A stretch of DNA of 64,000 bases from CAZGSN01 sp964371655 (GTDB taxonomy: Bacteria > Desulfobacterota > Binatia > HRBIN30): positions 1 to 64,000 of the forward strand of contig CAYJOD010000026.1 of the NCBI GenBank assembly GCA_964371655.1. The letters run 5' to 3'. A model generated the notes under the pieces. The model made no database searches. It was given only the letters and a program-made list of their open reading frames with translations, and was not told where the DNA came from. The position numbers and the translations under genes were made by a program. Of the stretch, positions 9,147 through 18,195 are shown piece by piece. Each line of letters begins with the position of its first letter. Position 1 is the stretch's first letter.

Positions 9147-9485
9147 TCAGGCGGGACGCTTGAAGAGGCTCTGCATCTTCATCGCCAGGCCCATGTCGCC
9201 GGCGATCTTGAGCTTGCCGCTCATGAATGCCATCTGGCCATTCAGCTTACCCATGATCATGTCGACATAGTCTTGGGCGGCCATGGTCATCGTCATGTTC
9301 GGTGATGCGGCGGAGCCCTCGTTCACGGAGCACGCTCCGTCCTTGATGACGACGTTGTAGTTGCCACCGCCATCGCCCGTGAGGTTGAACTGAATCGTCG
9401 AGCTCATTCCCTTCGCCGCGTCGGCGTTGAGGTTCTGGCCCATCTGTTTGAAGATCTCCTTCACTGCTTCTGCTGTACCTGCCAT
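9147..9485 (-). CDS. SCP2 sterol-binding domain protein
   Basis: 112 aa, a single SCP2 lipid/acyl-CoA-binding fold. The start at 9485 follows AAAGGAGG at ideal spacing; the open frame runs further upstream but without a site. Family-like features are AVKEIFKQM at the start, IQFNLTGDGGGNYNVVIKDG, NMTMTMAAQDYVDMIMGKL and FMSGKLKIAGDMGLAMKM. SCP2 proteins carry hydrophobic ligands such as fatty acyl-CoA, which fits the acyl-CoA enzymes elsewhere in the window. A strong terminator follows. The gene lies downstream of the GalT-like gene on the same strand with a 159-nt gap. Confidence 0.9.
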   Translation of the reverse strand: MAGTAEAVKEIFKQMGQNLNADAAKGMSSTIQFNLTGDGGGNYNVVIKDGACSVNEGSAASPNMTMTMAAQDYVDMIMGKLNGQMAFMSGKLKIAGDMGLAMKMQSLFKRPA

Positions 9486-9644
9486 TTTCGATCCTCCTTT
9501 CAAGGCCTGAGGGGCTTGGCAGCTGCCCTCTCCCTTGTGTTGTTTGTTCGTTAATTGGCCACCCGGCCGAAAAACCCTTGCTGCCTCCGCAGCCCACACC
9601 CATCAACGCCGCGCCTGTGTATGCGACGGACGTTTTCTTGTCAA

Positions 9645-10694
9645 TCAAGGGGTAGGCACATTTGTGCGGCGCGCATGTGGCGCCAAGGCGGCACCGCCAC
9701 CACCCAGGTGAGCGGGTAGATTCAGGGTGCCGCCGATGTTGGAGTAGGTAAAATGCCGCGCGTTCACATGCGCATGCAGCGGAACTCCCGGTCCGTCGTG
9801 AATCTCATAATCGAGCGGCATCGGTCCCAGGATCTGCAGTACCTCGTAGAGCAGCTCCACGAAGGCCTTCCAACGGCGCTCCTCGACGTCGATGCAGCGC
9901 GTCCACGAGTCGAGACAGACGACCTCATAGCTACGCGGAAAAGTTCCGAACACGCAAAGGTACGCGCAGCAGCCGTCACGCTCGGCGAGCAGAAGCCCTT
10001 GCCCGCGCGAGAACTCGATCAGCTCCTCCCAAACGTGAGCCTGGCGCGCCGTGACCTCGCGCTCCTGCGCCACGGCGGCGAAGGGAAGGTCACTGCCGAT
10101 GACTTGGTTGTGAACGTGTGGCTGCGAGGCGCCTGACTCCTTGCCTTGATTCTTGCGAATCAAGACTTGTCGCACGGCCGGGTTGGCGTACGAACGGCGC
10201 GCGATTTCGATGTCGGCCGCCAGGAGCGCGTGGAACTGTTCGATCGCCAATAGACCCGTGTACAGCAGGTCGTCGTGCCCTTTTGGGTCGTCGGCGAAAT
10301 GTCGCGCGTCTTCGATCAGGACATAGGACTCGTTCTTGCCGCCGGTGCAGCATTCCGGGATGCGCGGGATTAGGTTGCGCACACCGCGAATCAACCACGC
10401 GTCGTCGCGATCGCGGAATACCTGTCGTGCCGGAACGCGCAAGACCTCCTCGGGTGAATAGGCTTCGTTGCCCGGACAAAACGGGCAGGCACGTCGAGCG
10501 GCTTCGAGCTCGATGCGTAAGTGGTCCTTGTAGACGGCGGGATCGATCGCTGGCGGTTCCAGCAAGGCGTCCTGCGCATGGCGGACGAAGCCACTCTGCT
10601 TCTTGTGCACGTGGGTGAAGTAGGTGACCGTACCCGTGAACGGGCTGCGCGCCCAAACGAGCTGATCCCCGTCTTTGCGGTACTCGATCGGCAT
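9645..10694 (-). CDS. GalT-like nucleotidyltransferase (HIT superfamily, DUF4931-like)
   Basis: 349 aa. The pattern is that of galactose-1-phosphate uridylyltransferase: RRACPFCPGNEAYSP with a zinc-type Cys pair, a core with RNLIPRIPECC, a central GASQPHVHNQVIGSDLPF and a C-terminal HAHVNARHFTYSNIGG. True GalT has HPHGQ at the active site; here it reads HVHNQ, so the two His are kept but the residues around the nucleotide differ. It may be a GalT-like nucleotidyltransferase or phosphorylase of other specificity. It is divergent from 10800 and probably shares its transcript with the SCP2 gene. Confidence 0.7.
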   Translation of the reverse strand: MPIEYRKDGDQLVWARSPFTGTVTYFTHVHKKQSGFVRHAQDALLEPPAIDPAVYKDHLRIELEAARRACPFCPGNEAYSPEEVLRVPARQVFRDRDDAWLIRGVRNLIPRIPECCTGGKNESYVLIEDARHFADDPKGHDDLLYTGLLAIEQFHALLAADIEIARRSYANPAVRQVLIRKNQGKESGASQPHVHNQVIGSDLPFAAVAQEREVTARQAHVWEELIEFSRGQGLLLAERDGCCAYLCVFGTFPRSYEVVCLDSWTRCIDVEERRWKAFVELLYEVLQILGPMPLDYEIHDGPGVPLHAHVNARHFTYSNIGGTLNLPAHLGGGGAALAPHARRTNVPTP

Positions 10695-10799
10695 CGGCCT
10701 ACGACAAACGTCTGCACGCTGTAGCCGGAAACGATTTCTCTGTACAGGGTTGAATCGACCTCATGCGTGGTTAGCTTCGGCCGCGGATAGAGGACCGCC

Positions 10800-11165
10800 A
10801 TGACTGGAAGAAACGCTATGCTGCTTGCCTTTGATCGCTTGTTCGATAAAGCCGCTACCAAGCTCCACATCGAGTGTTCGACAGAAGAGAAGGAAGAGGC
10901 GCGCCGAGGATTTGCAACTCGCTTTGCCGGCGCTCTCGATCTCGCTGGACAGGTCGGGATGGACGGCGTCCCCGACGAGGTCATGGATCATATGGAGGAA
11001 GCAATCGCTTCTCTCTCTCCTTCTCAAGTTGTCGCCCAGCTCGCCGTGATTCCGCTCATCCATCAGACACAAGAGATGCTGCGCGCGCTGACGTTTCGCG
11101 CCGCCGAGCAGCGACTGCTCGAGCACCTGATCGAGCAAGCGGATGATCGCTACGGCGGGAACTAA
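10800..11165 (+). CDS. small helical protein, unknown
   Basis: 121 aa, predicted all-helical and acidic, soluble, with no signal peptide. It starts MTGRNAMLLAFDRLFDKAA and includes TEEKEEARRGFATRF and VMDHMEEAIASLSPSQVVAQ. I do not recognise the family. Support for coding is moderate: clean start, helix-like periodicity and no better frame. It is divergent from the GalT-like gene with about 105 nt between starts. Confidence 0.55.
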   Translation: MTGRNAMLLAFDRLFDKAATKLHIECSTEEKEEARRGFATRFAGALDLAGQVGMDGVPDEVMDHMEEAIASLSPSQVVAQLAVIPLIHQTQEMLRALTFRAAEQRLLEHLIEQADDRYGGN

Positions 11166-11395
11166 GTACGGCTCGCCGCGAATTCGTACCCAGCTAATCG
11201 GGCCGTGGTCCTCGGGCTTCAGCGCGCATCCGGAATCCTTTCCTGACGCCTGAGGCCGAAGCCGTCTCCGCCATGGTGCTCACGTCGCCGATTACCGATG
11301 AGATCGCCGGCGCTGCACCCTCACCACCGACCAGACACTCTACCCGGCCAGGGGTCTGATAGAACCCCCCAGATGATTGTGCTAGGGACTCGGCG

Positions 11396-13186
11396 ATGAT
11401 CGAAACACCCGCGCCGGCGCGCATCAGAGACGCGGCGCTCGTTATCGCCGGCCTGGTCCTCCTCTCAGGCTGTGCAGCACTGACGAAGCAGCCAACTACA
11501 TCAACCCAAACCTTCCCGTGGGCGACCGAGCTGGGCGCCGCCGAGTCGGGCTCAGCATCGTTGCCCGCCGAGGCGGGTGCACTGGGGCATTTTCTCACCG
11601 CCGAGATCGCGCTCAATCAAGGCGACTATGACGTGGCTCGCGTTGAGTACGAGCAGGCGGTTGCAGCCGACCCGGAATCGTCGCTGCTGCGCCAACGCCT
11701 GGCGATGCTGTATGTCCGTTCCAATCGATTGCCGGAGGCCCTGGAGCAGGGACAAAAGGCGGTCGAGCTCGATCCGGGCGGCGTCCAGACCCGTGTGCTT
11801 GTCGCCGGCATTCTGTCGGCGCTCAAGCGCGAGCCCGAGGCCCTCAAGGAGTATGAAGAGGTTCTCAAGCTCGACGACCAAAACCAGGAAGCCCACCTGT
11901 TTCTCGGTGCCCTCTACGGCAAACGTGGGGACTACGCGCGCGCCGTGCAGCTGCTCACCGAGCTCACGCAGATCACGCCGCATCCGTTCCTCGGATACTA
12001 CTATCTCGGCCAGGTGCACGCCGCCGCGCGCAACTGGCCCGAGGCCGAGAAGGCTTACCGGCAGGCGCTGCGTCTCAGCCCGCATTCCGAGGTCGTCCTG
12101 CTCGACATGGCTCTGCTGTACGAGGCCCAAGATCAGTCCGAGAAGGCCATCGAGATCTACCAGAGGCTTTTGTCGGCCGATCCACAAAGCGCTGTGGTGC
12201 GACGTCGCCTGGGTGGCTTGTACGCCGGGCAGAAGAAGCTCGATGAAGCGCTGTCCCAGTTCAAGGAGCTCGAGAAGATCGAAGCCGATCCGCAGGAGAC
12301 GCGCGTCAAGATCGGTCTGATCTACTTCGAAAAGGACGAGTACGACAAAGCAGTGACGGAGTTCAGCCTGGCGTTGGCGGCCGAACCCGGTAACGACCGG
12401 GTTCGCTACTACTTGGGCTCCGTGTATGGCGAAATGAAGGAGCTCGATCGCGCCATCGCCGAGTTCAGTCGCATCGGACCAGCCTCCGAGTACTATGCCG
12501 ACGCCTGCGTGCAAATCGGCTACTTGCACCAGAAGGCCGGCCGCCTCTCGGAGGCCATTACCTGGGTTCAGAGTGCTCTCGATACTAAACCCGACAACGG
12601 CGAGTTGGCCGGGTTGTTGGCTTCGATGTATCAAGAGAAGGGCGAGGTGCAGAAGGCGGTCGCGCTCATGCAAAAGCTCGTCGAACGCGAACCTACCAAC
12701 GATCGTTACTTGTTTACTCTTGGCGCGCTCCTGGACCAGGCAAAGGACAAGGAAGCAAGCGTCGCGACCTTGCGCAAAGCCATTGAGATCAATCCGCGCA
12801 ATGCCGCGGCGCTCAATTATCTCGGGTACACCTATGCCGACAAGGGGGTGAACCTCGACGAAGCCGAGAGCCTCATCCGCCGCGCGATTGAGATCGAACC
12901 CAACGACGGTTTCTTCACCGACAGCCTGGGCTGGGTGTTCTACCAGCGTGGTAACTACGCCGCCGCCGTCGAGTATCTGCAGCGCGCCGTGGAGCTTGCC
13001 GGCGACGATCCCACCATCACCGAGCACCTTGCCGATGCCTACCGGCAAAGCGGACGCCTTCGGGAAGCGCTCAACCTTTACCAAGGGGCGTTGCAACGCT
13101 CCAAAGAGGCGGCCCAGATCCAACGCTTGAAGGACAAGATTCAGATCCTTGAAGGTAGCCGCACCGAACGTGGGAAGGACTCGTGA
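11396..13186 (+). CDS. TPR-repeat outer-membrane lipoprotein
   Basis: 596 aa. The lipoprotein signal LVIAGLVLLSGC ends at about residue 26. From about 60 onward the protein is a chain of tetratricopeptide repeats with the usual A/G/Y/A/P pattern, for example EALEQGQKAVELDPGG, EAEKAYRQALRLSPHS, AIEIYQRLLSADPQS and AVEYLQRAVELAGDDP, roughly 14-15 units. TPR arrays scaffold protein complexes. The next gene (150 nt on) is a LolB-like lipoprotein, so both probably serve lipoprotein or outer-membrane assembly. A weak hairpin lies between them at 13193-13214. Confidence 0.9.
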   Translation: MIETPAPARIRDAALVIAGLVLLSGCAALTKQPTTSTQTFPWATELGAAESGSASLPAEAGALGHFLTAEIALNQGDYDVARVEYEQAVAADPESSLLRQRLAMLYVRSNRLPEALEQGQKAVELDPGGVQTRVLVAGILSALKREPEALKEYEEVLKLDDQNQEAHLFLGALYGKRGDYARAVQLLTELTQITPHPFLGYYYLGQVHAAARNWPEAEKAYRQALRLSPHSEVVLLDMALLYEAQDQSEKAIEIYQRLLSADPQSAVVRRRLGGLYAGQKKLDEALSQFKELEKIEADPQETRVKIGLIYFEKDEYDKAVTEFSLALAAEPGNDRVRYYLGSVYGEMKELDRAIAEFSRIGPASEYYADACVQIGYLHQKAGRLSEAITWVQSALDTKPDNGELAGLLASMYQEKGEVQKAVALMQKLVEREPTNDRYLFTLGALLDQAKDKEASVATLRKAIEINPRNAAALNYLGYTYADKGVNLDEAESLIRRAIEIEPNDGFFTDSLGWVFYQRGNYAAAVEYLQRAVELAGDDPTITEHLADAYRQSGRLREALNLYQGALQRSKEAAQIQRLKDKIQILEGSRTERGKDS

Positions 13187-13192
13187 AGAAAC

Positions 13193-13214
13193 AACGGCCG
13201 GCGGCAGGGCCGTT
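13193..13214 (+). terminator. hairpin after the TPR gene
   Basis: AACGGCC/GGCCGTT, a 7-bp stem with an 8-nt loop, lies 7 nt after the TPR stop. There is no T-run, so it could attenuate or stabilise the transcript rather than stop it. Confidence 0.4.
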
Positions 13215-13335
13215 CGTAACCAATCGAGGATTGTCACCGCGCGACACTGAACCCGATTGCGGAATCAGGGGATCAATCGGCAAGCCGCGATCGACGAGCT
13301 CGAAATCCATCGGTTTAGGCGTGGGAGGGTAGGGG

Positions 13336-14151
13336 TTGATTTCCCTGCAAGACGATGGCGCGTGCGCCTTTGTCGCTCTCACACTCTGCCTGTCCTTGGC
13401 GGGCTGCGCGCTCAGACGCCCGCTGCTGCGCGCCGAAGCCCCGGCGCGCTTACCGGCGGTCGCGGAGTTGGAGTCCGTCCTTGCTCAGCGTCGCGACGCG
13501 CTGCACGGCTTGCGCTCGCTCGCCCGCATGCGTTACCGCGACGGCGAGGAATCGGGTAGCTCTCGACAAGTGATTGCCCTGGCGCGACCGGACCGCTTGC
13601 GCGTCGAGATTCTGTCGATTCTGGGGACCGTCTTCGTGATGACCTCGGATCGAAATACATTCAGCGCCTACGCCAGCTCGGAAGCGACCGTCTACCGCGG
13701 CACCCCGTCGCCGGCCCTGATGGGTCGCTACGCCCGCGTCGCACTCGGCGTGAACGAGCTCATCGATCTCTTGTTGGCCTCGCCGGAGGCGGCGACGTCC
13801 GGGGCGCGCGGCGAAGTATCGTTTGACGATGAGACAGGAGCGATACGGCTGCTGGATGTGGATGCCCTCGGCTCGCATTCGGTCTGGTTCTCGGCTGCCT
13901 ATGCGCCCATCGCGGCCGAACGTCGCGACACGGACGGCGAGGTTGAATGGCGCGCCGAGTTCGGCGGCTATGAAGACCACGATGGATTGTCCGTCGCCAC
14001 TGAGCTGAAGCTCGAATTTCCGCTGACGCAGCGTCGTATGGAGCTCACCCTGCAAAATCCCGAAGTCAATCCGAGGTTCGACGATTCGATCTTTGCGTTG
14101 CAGGCCCCGCTGGGCGCCAAGGTGGTCAATCTCGATCGAGGCATGGAATGA
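13336..14151 (+). CDS. LolB-like / DUF4292-like outer-membrane lipoprotein
   Basis: 271 aa from a TTG start at 13336 preceded by GGGAGGG. Lipoprotein signal FVALTLCLSLAGC. The body is a beta-rich half-barrel: RSLARMRYRDGEESGSSRQV, ALARPDRLRVEILSILGTVF, then a C-terminal DGLSVATELKLEFP. This arrangement is typical of LolA/LolB and DUF4292 proteins, which chaperone or insert lipoproteins at the outer membrane. It follows the TPR lipoprotein and overlaps the binding-protein gene by 4 nt (ATGA), implying coupling. Confidence 0.72.
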   Translation: MISLQDDGACAFVALTLCLSLAGCALRRPLLRAEAPARLPAVAELESVLAQRRDALHGLRSLARMRYRDGEESGSSRQVIALARPDRLRVEILSILGTVFVMTSDRNTFSAYASSEATVYRGTPSPALMGRYARVALGVNELIDLLLASPEAATSGARGEVSFDDETGAIRLLDVDALGSHSVWFSAAYAPIAAERRDTDGEVEWRAEFGGYEDHDGLSVATELKLEFPLTQRRMELTLQNPEVNPRFDDSIFALQAPLGAKVVNLDRGME

Positions 14152-15851
14152 TGTCAAAGACGATCTCCATGCTGTGCACGGCGGCCTTGCTCGCCGGTTG
14201 CCAGCAACGCGCCGAGCAAGCAAGCACGCCGCCCAGGTCCGAGCACCACGAACAACGGCTGGTGACCGCAACGATCAGCGATCCGAAGACCTTCAATCCC
14301 ATTACCTCGGTCGACAGCGCCTCCACGAGCGCCATGGGGCCGCTGCTCGATGAGCTCATTCGCATCAACCCGGAGACGCTGCAGGCCGAGCCGCTGCTCG
14401 CCGAGCAGTGGGAGTACGATGCCACCGGCACCGTGTACACCTTCCATCTCCGTCACGATGTGCGCTGGCACGATGGAAAGCCATTCACGTCGGCCGACGT
14501 CGTCTTCACCTTCGACGCGATCTTCGACGAACACGTCGCGAACAGCATCAAGTACATCCTCACCATCGATGGCAAGCGGCCCAAGGTCGAGGCCGTGGAT
14601 GACTTTGCCGTGCGCGTGACGTTGCCGCGTCCGTTTGCTCCGTTTCTCAATGCGATCGGGGTTCAGATCCTTCCGAAACACATCCTCGGCCAGTCCTTGA
14701 AGGATGGCACCTTCGCTCAACAGTGGGGCATCAACACGCCCGTCGAGCAGTTGATCGGTACCGGGCCCTATCGCATGACGCGCTACGTGCCCGCGCAGTT
14801 CATCGAGTACCAGCGGACTCCCGACTACTGGATGAAGGACGACGCCGGTAAGGCGCTGCCGTACCTCGAGGCACAAACCGCCTTGATCGTACCGGACCAG
14901 AACACATCGTATCTGAAGTTTCTCGCCGGGCAGACGCATATCCACGATGCGCGCCCGGAAGAGGTTTCCGACTTGCGCGCCAAGGAGCAGGAGCTGCAGA
15001 TCGTCACCAAGGAAGTCGGCTTGGAGACCGGGTCGACGTTCGTGGCGTTCAACCGCAATCCGAGACACTACGTCAAGAACGGAAAGACGGCGCCGCAGTT
15101 GAAGTGGTTCAGCGACGTACGCTTCCTCAAAGCCCTGGCGCATGCCGTGGACAAGGAGTCGATGGTCGTCAACTGCCTCAACGGTTACGGCAAGCCGGCG
15201 GTGGCGGACGTGTCGCCGGAGAACAAGATCTACCACAACCCGAAGCTCGTCGATTACGTGTATGACCTCGACGAATCCAAGCGCTTGCTCGCCGCGGCAG
15301 GCTACGTCGATCGCGACGGCGACGGTGTCATCGAGGATGAAGCCGGCAATCGCGTCGAGTTCTCCCTGACTACCAATGCCGGCAATCAGATTCGCGAGAA
15401 GATGTGCTCGATCCTGAAGGAGGATTGGACGAAGCTCGGCATCGCCGTGAACTACCGTCCGCTCGATTTTCAAACCCTCGTCGAGAAGCTCAACAGCTCG
15501 TTCGATTGGGATGCCGTTCTCATCGGTTTCACCGGCGGCCCGGAGCCACACAACGGCGCCAACCTGCTGCGCTCGAGCGGCAACCTGCACTTTTGGAATC
15601 CGAGCCAACCGCAGCCGGCGACGTCTTGGGAGAAGGAGATCGACGAGCTCCTCGAACAAGGCTCGCGCGAGCTCGATCAAGACAAGCGCCGCACGTATTA
15701 CTGGAGGATCCAGGAGATCCTCCACGAGCAATTGCCGATGATCCAAACGGTCCGGCAGACGTCGTTCGTCGCCTACAAGAAAGCGTTGCAGAACTACCGA
15801 CGCCTGGTGTGGGGCGTGTACAAGCCCGAGCTCATCCGCTTCGCCGATTGA
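14148..15851 (+). CDS. extracellular solute-binding protein, family 5 (oligopeptide/dipeptide type)
   Basis: 567 aa lipoprotein (SMLCTAALLAGC). SBP family 5 features are present: TISDPKTFNPITSVDSAS, LLAEQWEYDATGTVYTFHLR, VRWHDGKPFTSADVVFTFDA, TGPYRMTRY and a C-terminal lobe with VEFSLTTNAGNQIREKM. Family members deliver peptides or other solutes to an ABC importer or act as receptors. No cognate permease or ATPase is present. The start is inside the upstream LolB-like gene (4-nt overlap), so it is probably expressed with that lipoprotein pair. Confidence 0.92.
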   Translation: MMSKTISMLCTAALLAGCQQRAEQASTPPRSEHHEQRLVTATISDPKTFNPITSVDSASTSAMGPLLDELIRINPETLQAEPLLAEQWEYDATGTVYTFHLRHDVRWHDGKPFTSADVVFTFDAIFDEHVANSIKYILTIDGKRPKVEAVDDFAVRVTLPRPFAPFLNAIGVQILPKHILGQSLKDGTFAQQWGINTPVEQLIGTGPYRMTRYVPAQFIEYQRTPDYWMKDDAGKALPYLEAQTALIVPDQNTSYLKFLAGQTHIHDARPEEVSDLRAKEQELQIVTKEVGLETGSTFVAFNRNPRHYVKNGKTAPQLKWFSDVRFLKALAHAVDKESMVVNCLNGYGKPAVADVSPENKIYHNPKLVDYVYDLDESKRLLAAAGYVDRDGDGVIEDEAGNRVEFSLTTNAGNQIREKMCSILKEDWTKLGIAVNYRPLDFQTLVEKLNSSFDWDAVLIGFTGGPEPHNGANLLRSSGNLHFWNPSQPQPATSWEKEIDELLEQGSRELDQDKRRTYYWRIQEILHEQLPMIQTVRQTSFVAYKKALQNYRRLVWGVYKPELIRFAD

Positions 15852-16155
15852 GAAGCTGCAAGAAATTACGGCGGAGAGACCCAAGGCCGTTGGTTCCGAG
15901 TAGCATCGGCAGGCGCTTGGGGCGCGGATGATGAACACCTCGCCTCCAGAAACAACATCGACGTGTCGAGCCCGAGCGCGCGTGCCAAAGTCGGCTTGCG
16001 CCCGATCGAGGAAGGCCTGGCGACCGACGGCAAGGTTCCACGGCTCCGGACAACCCGTCAGGCGCAATTGACCGCTGCCGACGGCCCGATCTATTTAGGC
16101 GGTGGTGGACGCCCGCAAAACAATACCCGGCCCGGACCGCTCCGGCGTAGGCCGG
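15852..16155. other. intergenic, no gene seen
   Basis: About 300 nt between the family 5 binding protein and the TatT gene. Short frames run through it but none has a start site or recognisable protein. I see no clear terminator or repeat. The promoter of the TRAP operon should lie here. Confidence 0.5.
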
Positions 16156-17154
16156 ATGAGGAAGGTCGGGTCAACGACTCCAACTCATCCTGGTCATTCG
16201 CCCGACGTAAGGTGTACACGTCGCGCGCCCGGCCGATTCACCGGATCCGCACTGCTGAGCGTCGGCGCGTTCGCGGGCGTGCTGGCTGTCGCTTCGGGCT
16301 GTTCGATCCGGATCATTGCCGCCCGGAACGTGGCCAACACCCTGTCGGAGAGCGGGGACGTCTTCTCTCGTGACGACGATCCGGAGCTCATCCGGGCGGC
16401 CGTGCCGTTCGGCCTCAAGACCTATGAAAGCCTGCTCGAGTCGGTGCCGACGCACGAGCCCTTGTTGCTGACGACCTGCAGGGGCTACACGCAGTACGCG
16501 TACGCATTCCTCGAAGGCGACGCGGAAGCGTTGGGCGAGGCGGAGCACCACCAGCAGGTCAAGGAACTGCGCGACCGCGCCCTGAACCTGTACCTGCGCG
16601 GGCGGGCCTTCTGCCTGCGGGCAATGGATCTCCGGGTTCCCGGGTCGAGCCAGAAAGTGGTCCAGGATCCCGAGGCTGCGCTGGCTGGGTTCGAGAAGAA
16701 AGACGTCGCGCTGCTCTATTGGACGGCGGCGTCCTGGGGCGCCGCCATCGCATTGGGGATCGACAGGCCGGAGCTGGTGATCGATTTTCCGTCGGTGCGG
16801 GCTCTGGCCGACCGTGCCATCGAGCTCGACGACGCCTGGAGCAGGGGCGCCCTGCACGAGTTGATGATCTCGCTCGACAGCCTGCCCGAAGCGCTGGGCG
16901 GCAATTCCGAGCGGGCGCGGCAGCACTTCCGGAAGGCCGTTGAGCTACAGCAGGGCCTTTCGCCCGGCCCCTACGTTGCGCTTGCCGCCGGCGTCGCGGT
17001 CCCGGCGCAGAACCGCGAAGAATTCGTTCAATTGCTGAATGCGGCGCTGGCGATCGATCCGCAGAAGGATCCGTCGAACCGGCTCGCCACGCTGATCGCG
17101 CAGAGGCGCGCACGCGCGTTACTGGCGCAAGCCGATCAAAAGTTCTCGCACTAA
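16156..17154 (+). CDS. TRAP transporter TatT component lipoprotein
   Basis: 332 aa from the ATG at 16156; a GTG at 16102 would extend it. A long basic N-terminus leads to a lipoprotein signal (ALLSVGAFAGVLAVASGC). The helical body matches TatT-type proteins (named from Treponema Tp0956): RNVANTLSESGDVFSRDDDP, AVPFGLKTYESLLESVPTH, a TPR-like region and LHELMISLDSLPEALGG. TatT is a periplasmic trimer that pairs with the TRAP binding protein. The next two genes are exactly that binding protein and the membrane subunit, so the assignment is supported by context. Confidence 0.85.
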   Translation: MRKVGSTTPTHPGHSPDVRCTRRAPGRFTGSALLSVGAFAGVLAVASGCSIRIIAARNVANTLSESGDVFSRDDDPELIRAAVPFGLKTYESLLESVPTHEPLLLTTCRGYTQYAYAFLEGDAEALGEAEHHQQVKELRDRALNLYLRGRAFCLRAMDLRVPGSSQKVVQDPEAALAGFEKKDVALLYWTAASWGAAIALGIDRPELVIDFPSVRALADRAIELDDAWSRGALHELMISLDSLPEALGGNSERARQHFRKAVELQQGLSPGPYVALAAGVAVPAQNREEFVQLLNAALAIDPQKDPSNRLATLIAQRRARALLAQADQKFSH

Positions 17155-17172
17155 GCTTTTTCCGGAGGTCCC

Positions 17173-18195
17173 ATGTCCGTTCGCCGCACTGCCATGCTCA
17201 TCACCGCGCTCGCCGTTCTGGCCGTGCAGGCAGCCGCGGCTGCCCCAATCACGATCAAGCTGGCCACCCAGGTTCCGGTCGGATCGACGTGGCACAAGGC
17301 GCTGCTCGACATGGGTGCCGAGTGGGACACGAAGACCGCCGGTCGCGTCAAGCTCACGGTCTATCCGGGAGGCACGCAGGGGAGCGAGGAGGCGACGATC
17401 AAGATGATGCGTCCCGGCGTCGATCAGCTGCAGGCGAATCTGCTGATGGTCACCGGTCTGGCCAGCATCGACGACTCCTTCAACGTCTTCGGCATGCCCT
17501 TCTTCTTTGAAAGCGACGCGGAAGGCCAGTACGTGCAGGACAAGCTGTCGCCGCTGCTCGAGAAGCGGCTCCAGGCCAAGGGCTTTCGCCTGCTCGCCTG
17601 GGGCAGTGCCGGCTGGGTGCAACTGTTCTCCAAGAAGCCGGTCCGTACCCTCGACGACGTCAAGGCGGCGAAGCTGTTCACCAGCCAGGGTAACGACAGG
17701 ATGGTGCAGTGGTACAAGACGAACGGATTCCATCCCGTCGCGCTGGCCGCCAACGAGGTCCCGGCGCAGCTGCGCCTGACCACCGGCATGATCGACGCGG
17801 CGCCGAGCCCACCCTATCCGGCGTTGCTGCTGCAGATGTTCCGTGACGCCAAGTACATGCTCGATGTGAGCATTGTGCCGCTGCCGGGCGCGGTGGTCAT
17901 GACCGAGGAGGCCTGGAACAAGCTCGATGCGGCCGATCGCCCGGCCGTGCTGGCCGCGGCCAAGATCTTCGAAAAGCGCGTCGTCGCCGAGGCGCCGAAG
18001 GTCGATGAGGATTCGGTCGCGACGATGAAGACGCGCGGCCTCACGGTGACGACGCTCGACCCGGCGACCGCCGCGACGTTTCGCGGCGAGGCCGAGAGAC
18101 TCGTGACGACGATGCGCGGGAGCATGGTCCCCGAGGATATCTATGACGCCGCTCTGCGCGAGCGTGATGCCTTCCGGAAGATGAACGGCAAATAA
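17173..18195 (+). CDS. TRAP transporter solute-binding protein (DctP/TatP type)
   Basis: 340 aa with a signal peptide (AMLITALAVLAVQAAAAAP). DctP-family elements: ITIKLATQVPVGSTWHKALL, GRVKLTVYPGGTQGSEEATI, QLQANLLMVTGLASIDDSF, and LFTSQGNDRMVQWYKTNGFH, which replaces the usual region around the substrate-binding Arg. It binds a carboxylate or hydrophobic ligand and hands it to the membrane unit. Its TAA shares one base with the next ATG. The TatT partner upstream suggests a ligand atypical for C4-dicarboxylate transporters. Confidence 0.92.
   Translation: MSVRRTAMLITALAVLAVQAAAAAPITIKLATQVPVGSTWHKALLDMGAEWDTKTAGRVKLTVYPGGTQGSEEATIKMMRPGVDQLQANLLMVTGLASIDDSFNVFGMPFFFESDAEGQYVQDKLSPLLEKRLQAKGFRLLAWGSAGWVQLFSKKPVRTLDDVKAAKLFTSQGNDRMVQWYKTNGFHPVALAANEVPAQLRLTTGMIDAAPSPPYPALLLQMFRDAKYMLDVSIVPLPGAVVMTEEAWNKLDAADRPAVLAAAKIFEKRVVAEAPKVDEDSVATMKTRGLTVTTLDPATAATFRGEAERLVTTMRGSMVPEDIYDAALRERDAFRKMNGK

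Noticed and set aside
14154..16067. 637-codon open frame antisense to the family 5 binding protein
   Set aside because: Covers a clear gene exactly and shows no family motif.
15963..16373. Open frame upstream of and overlapping the TatT gene
   Set aside because: Overlaps the well-supported TatT gene in another frame, no start site, no domain.
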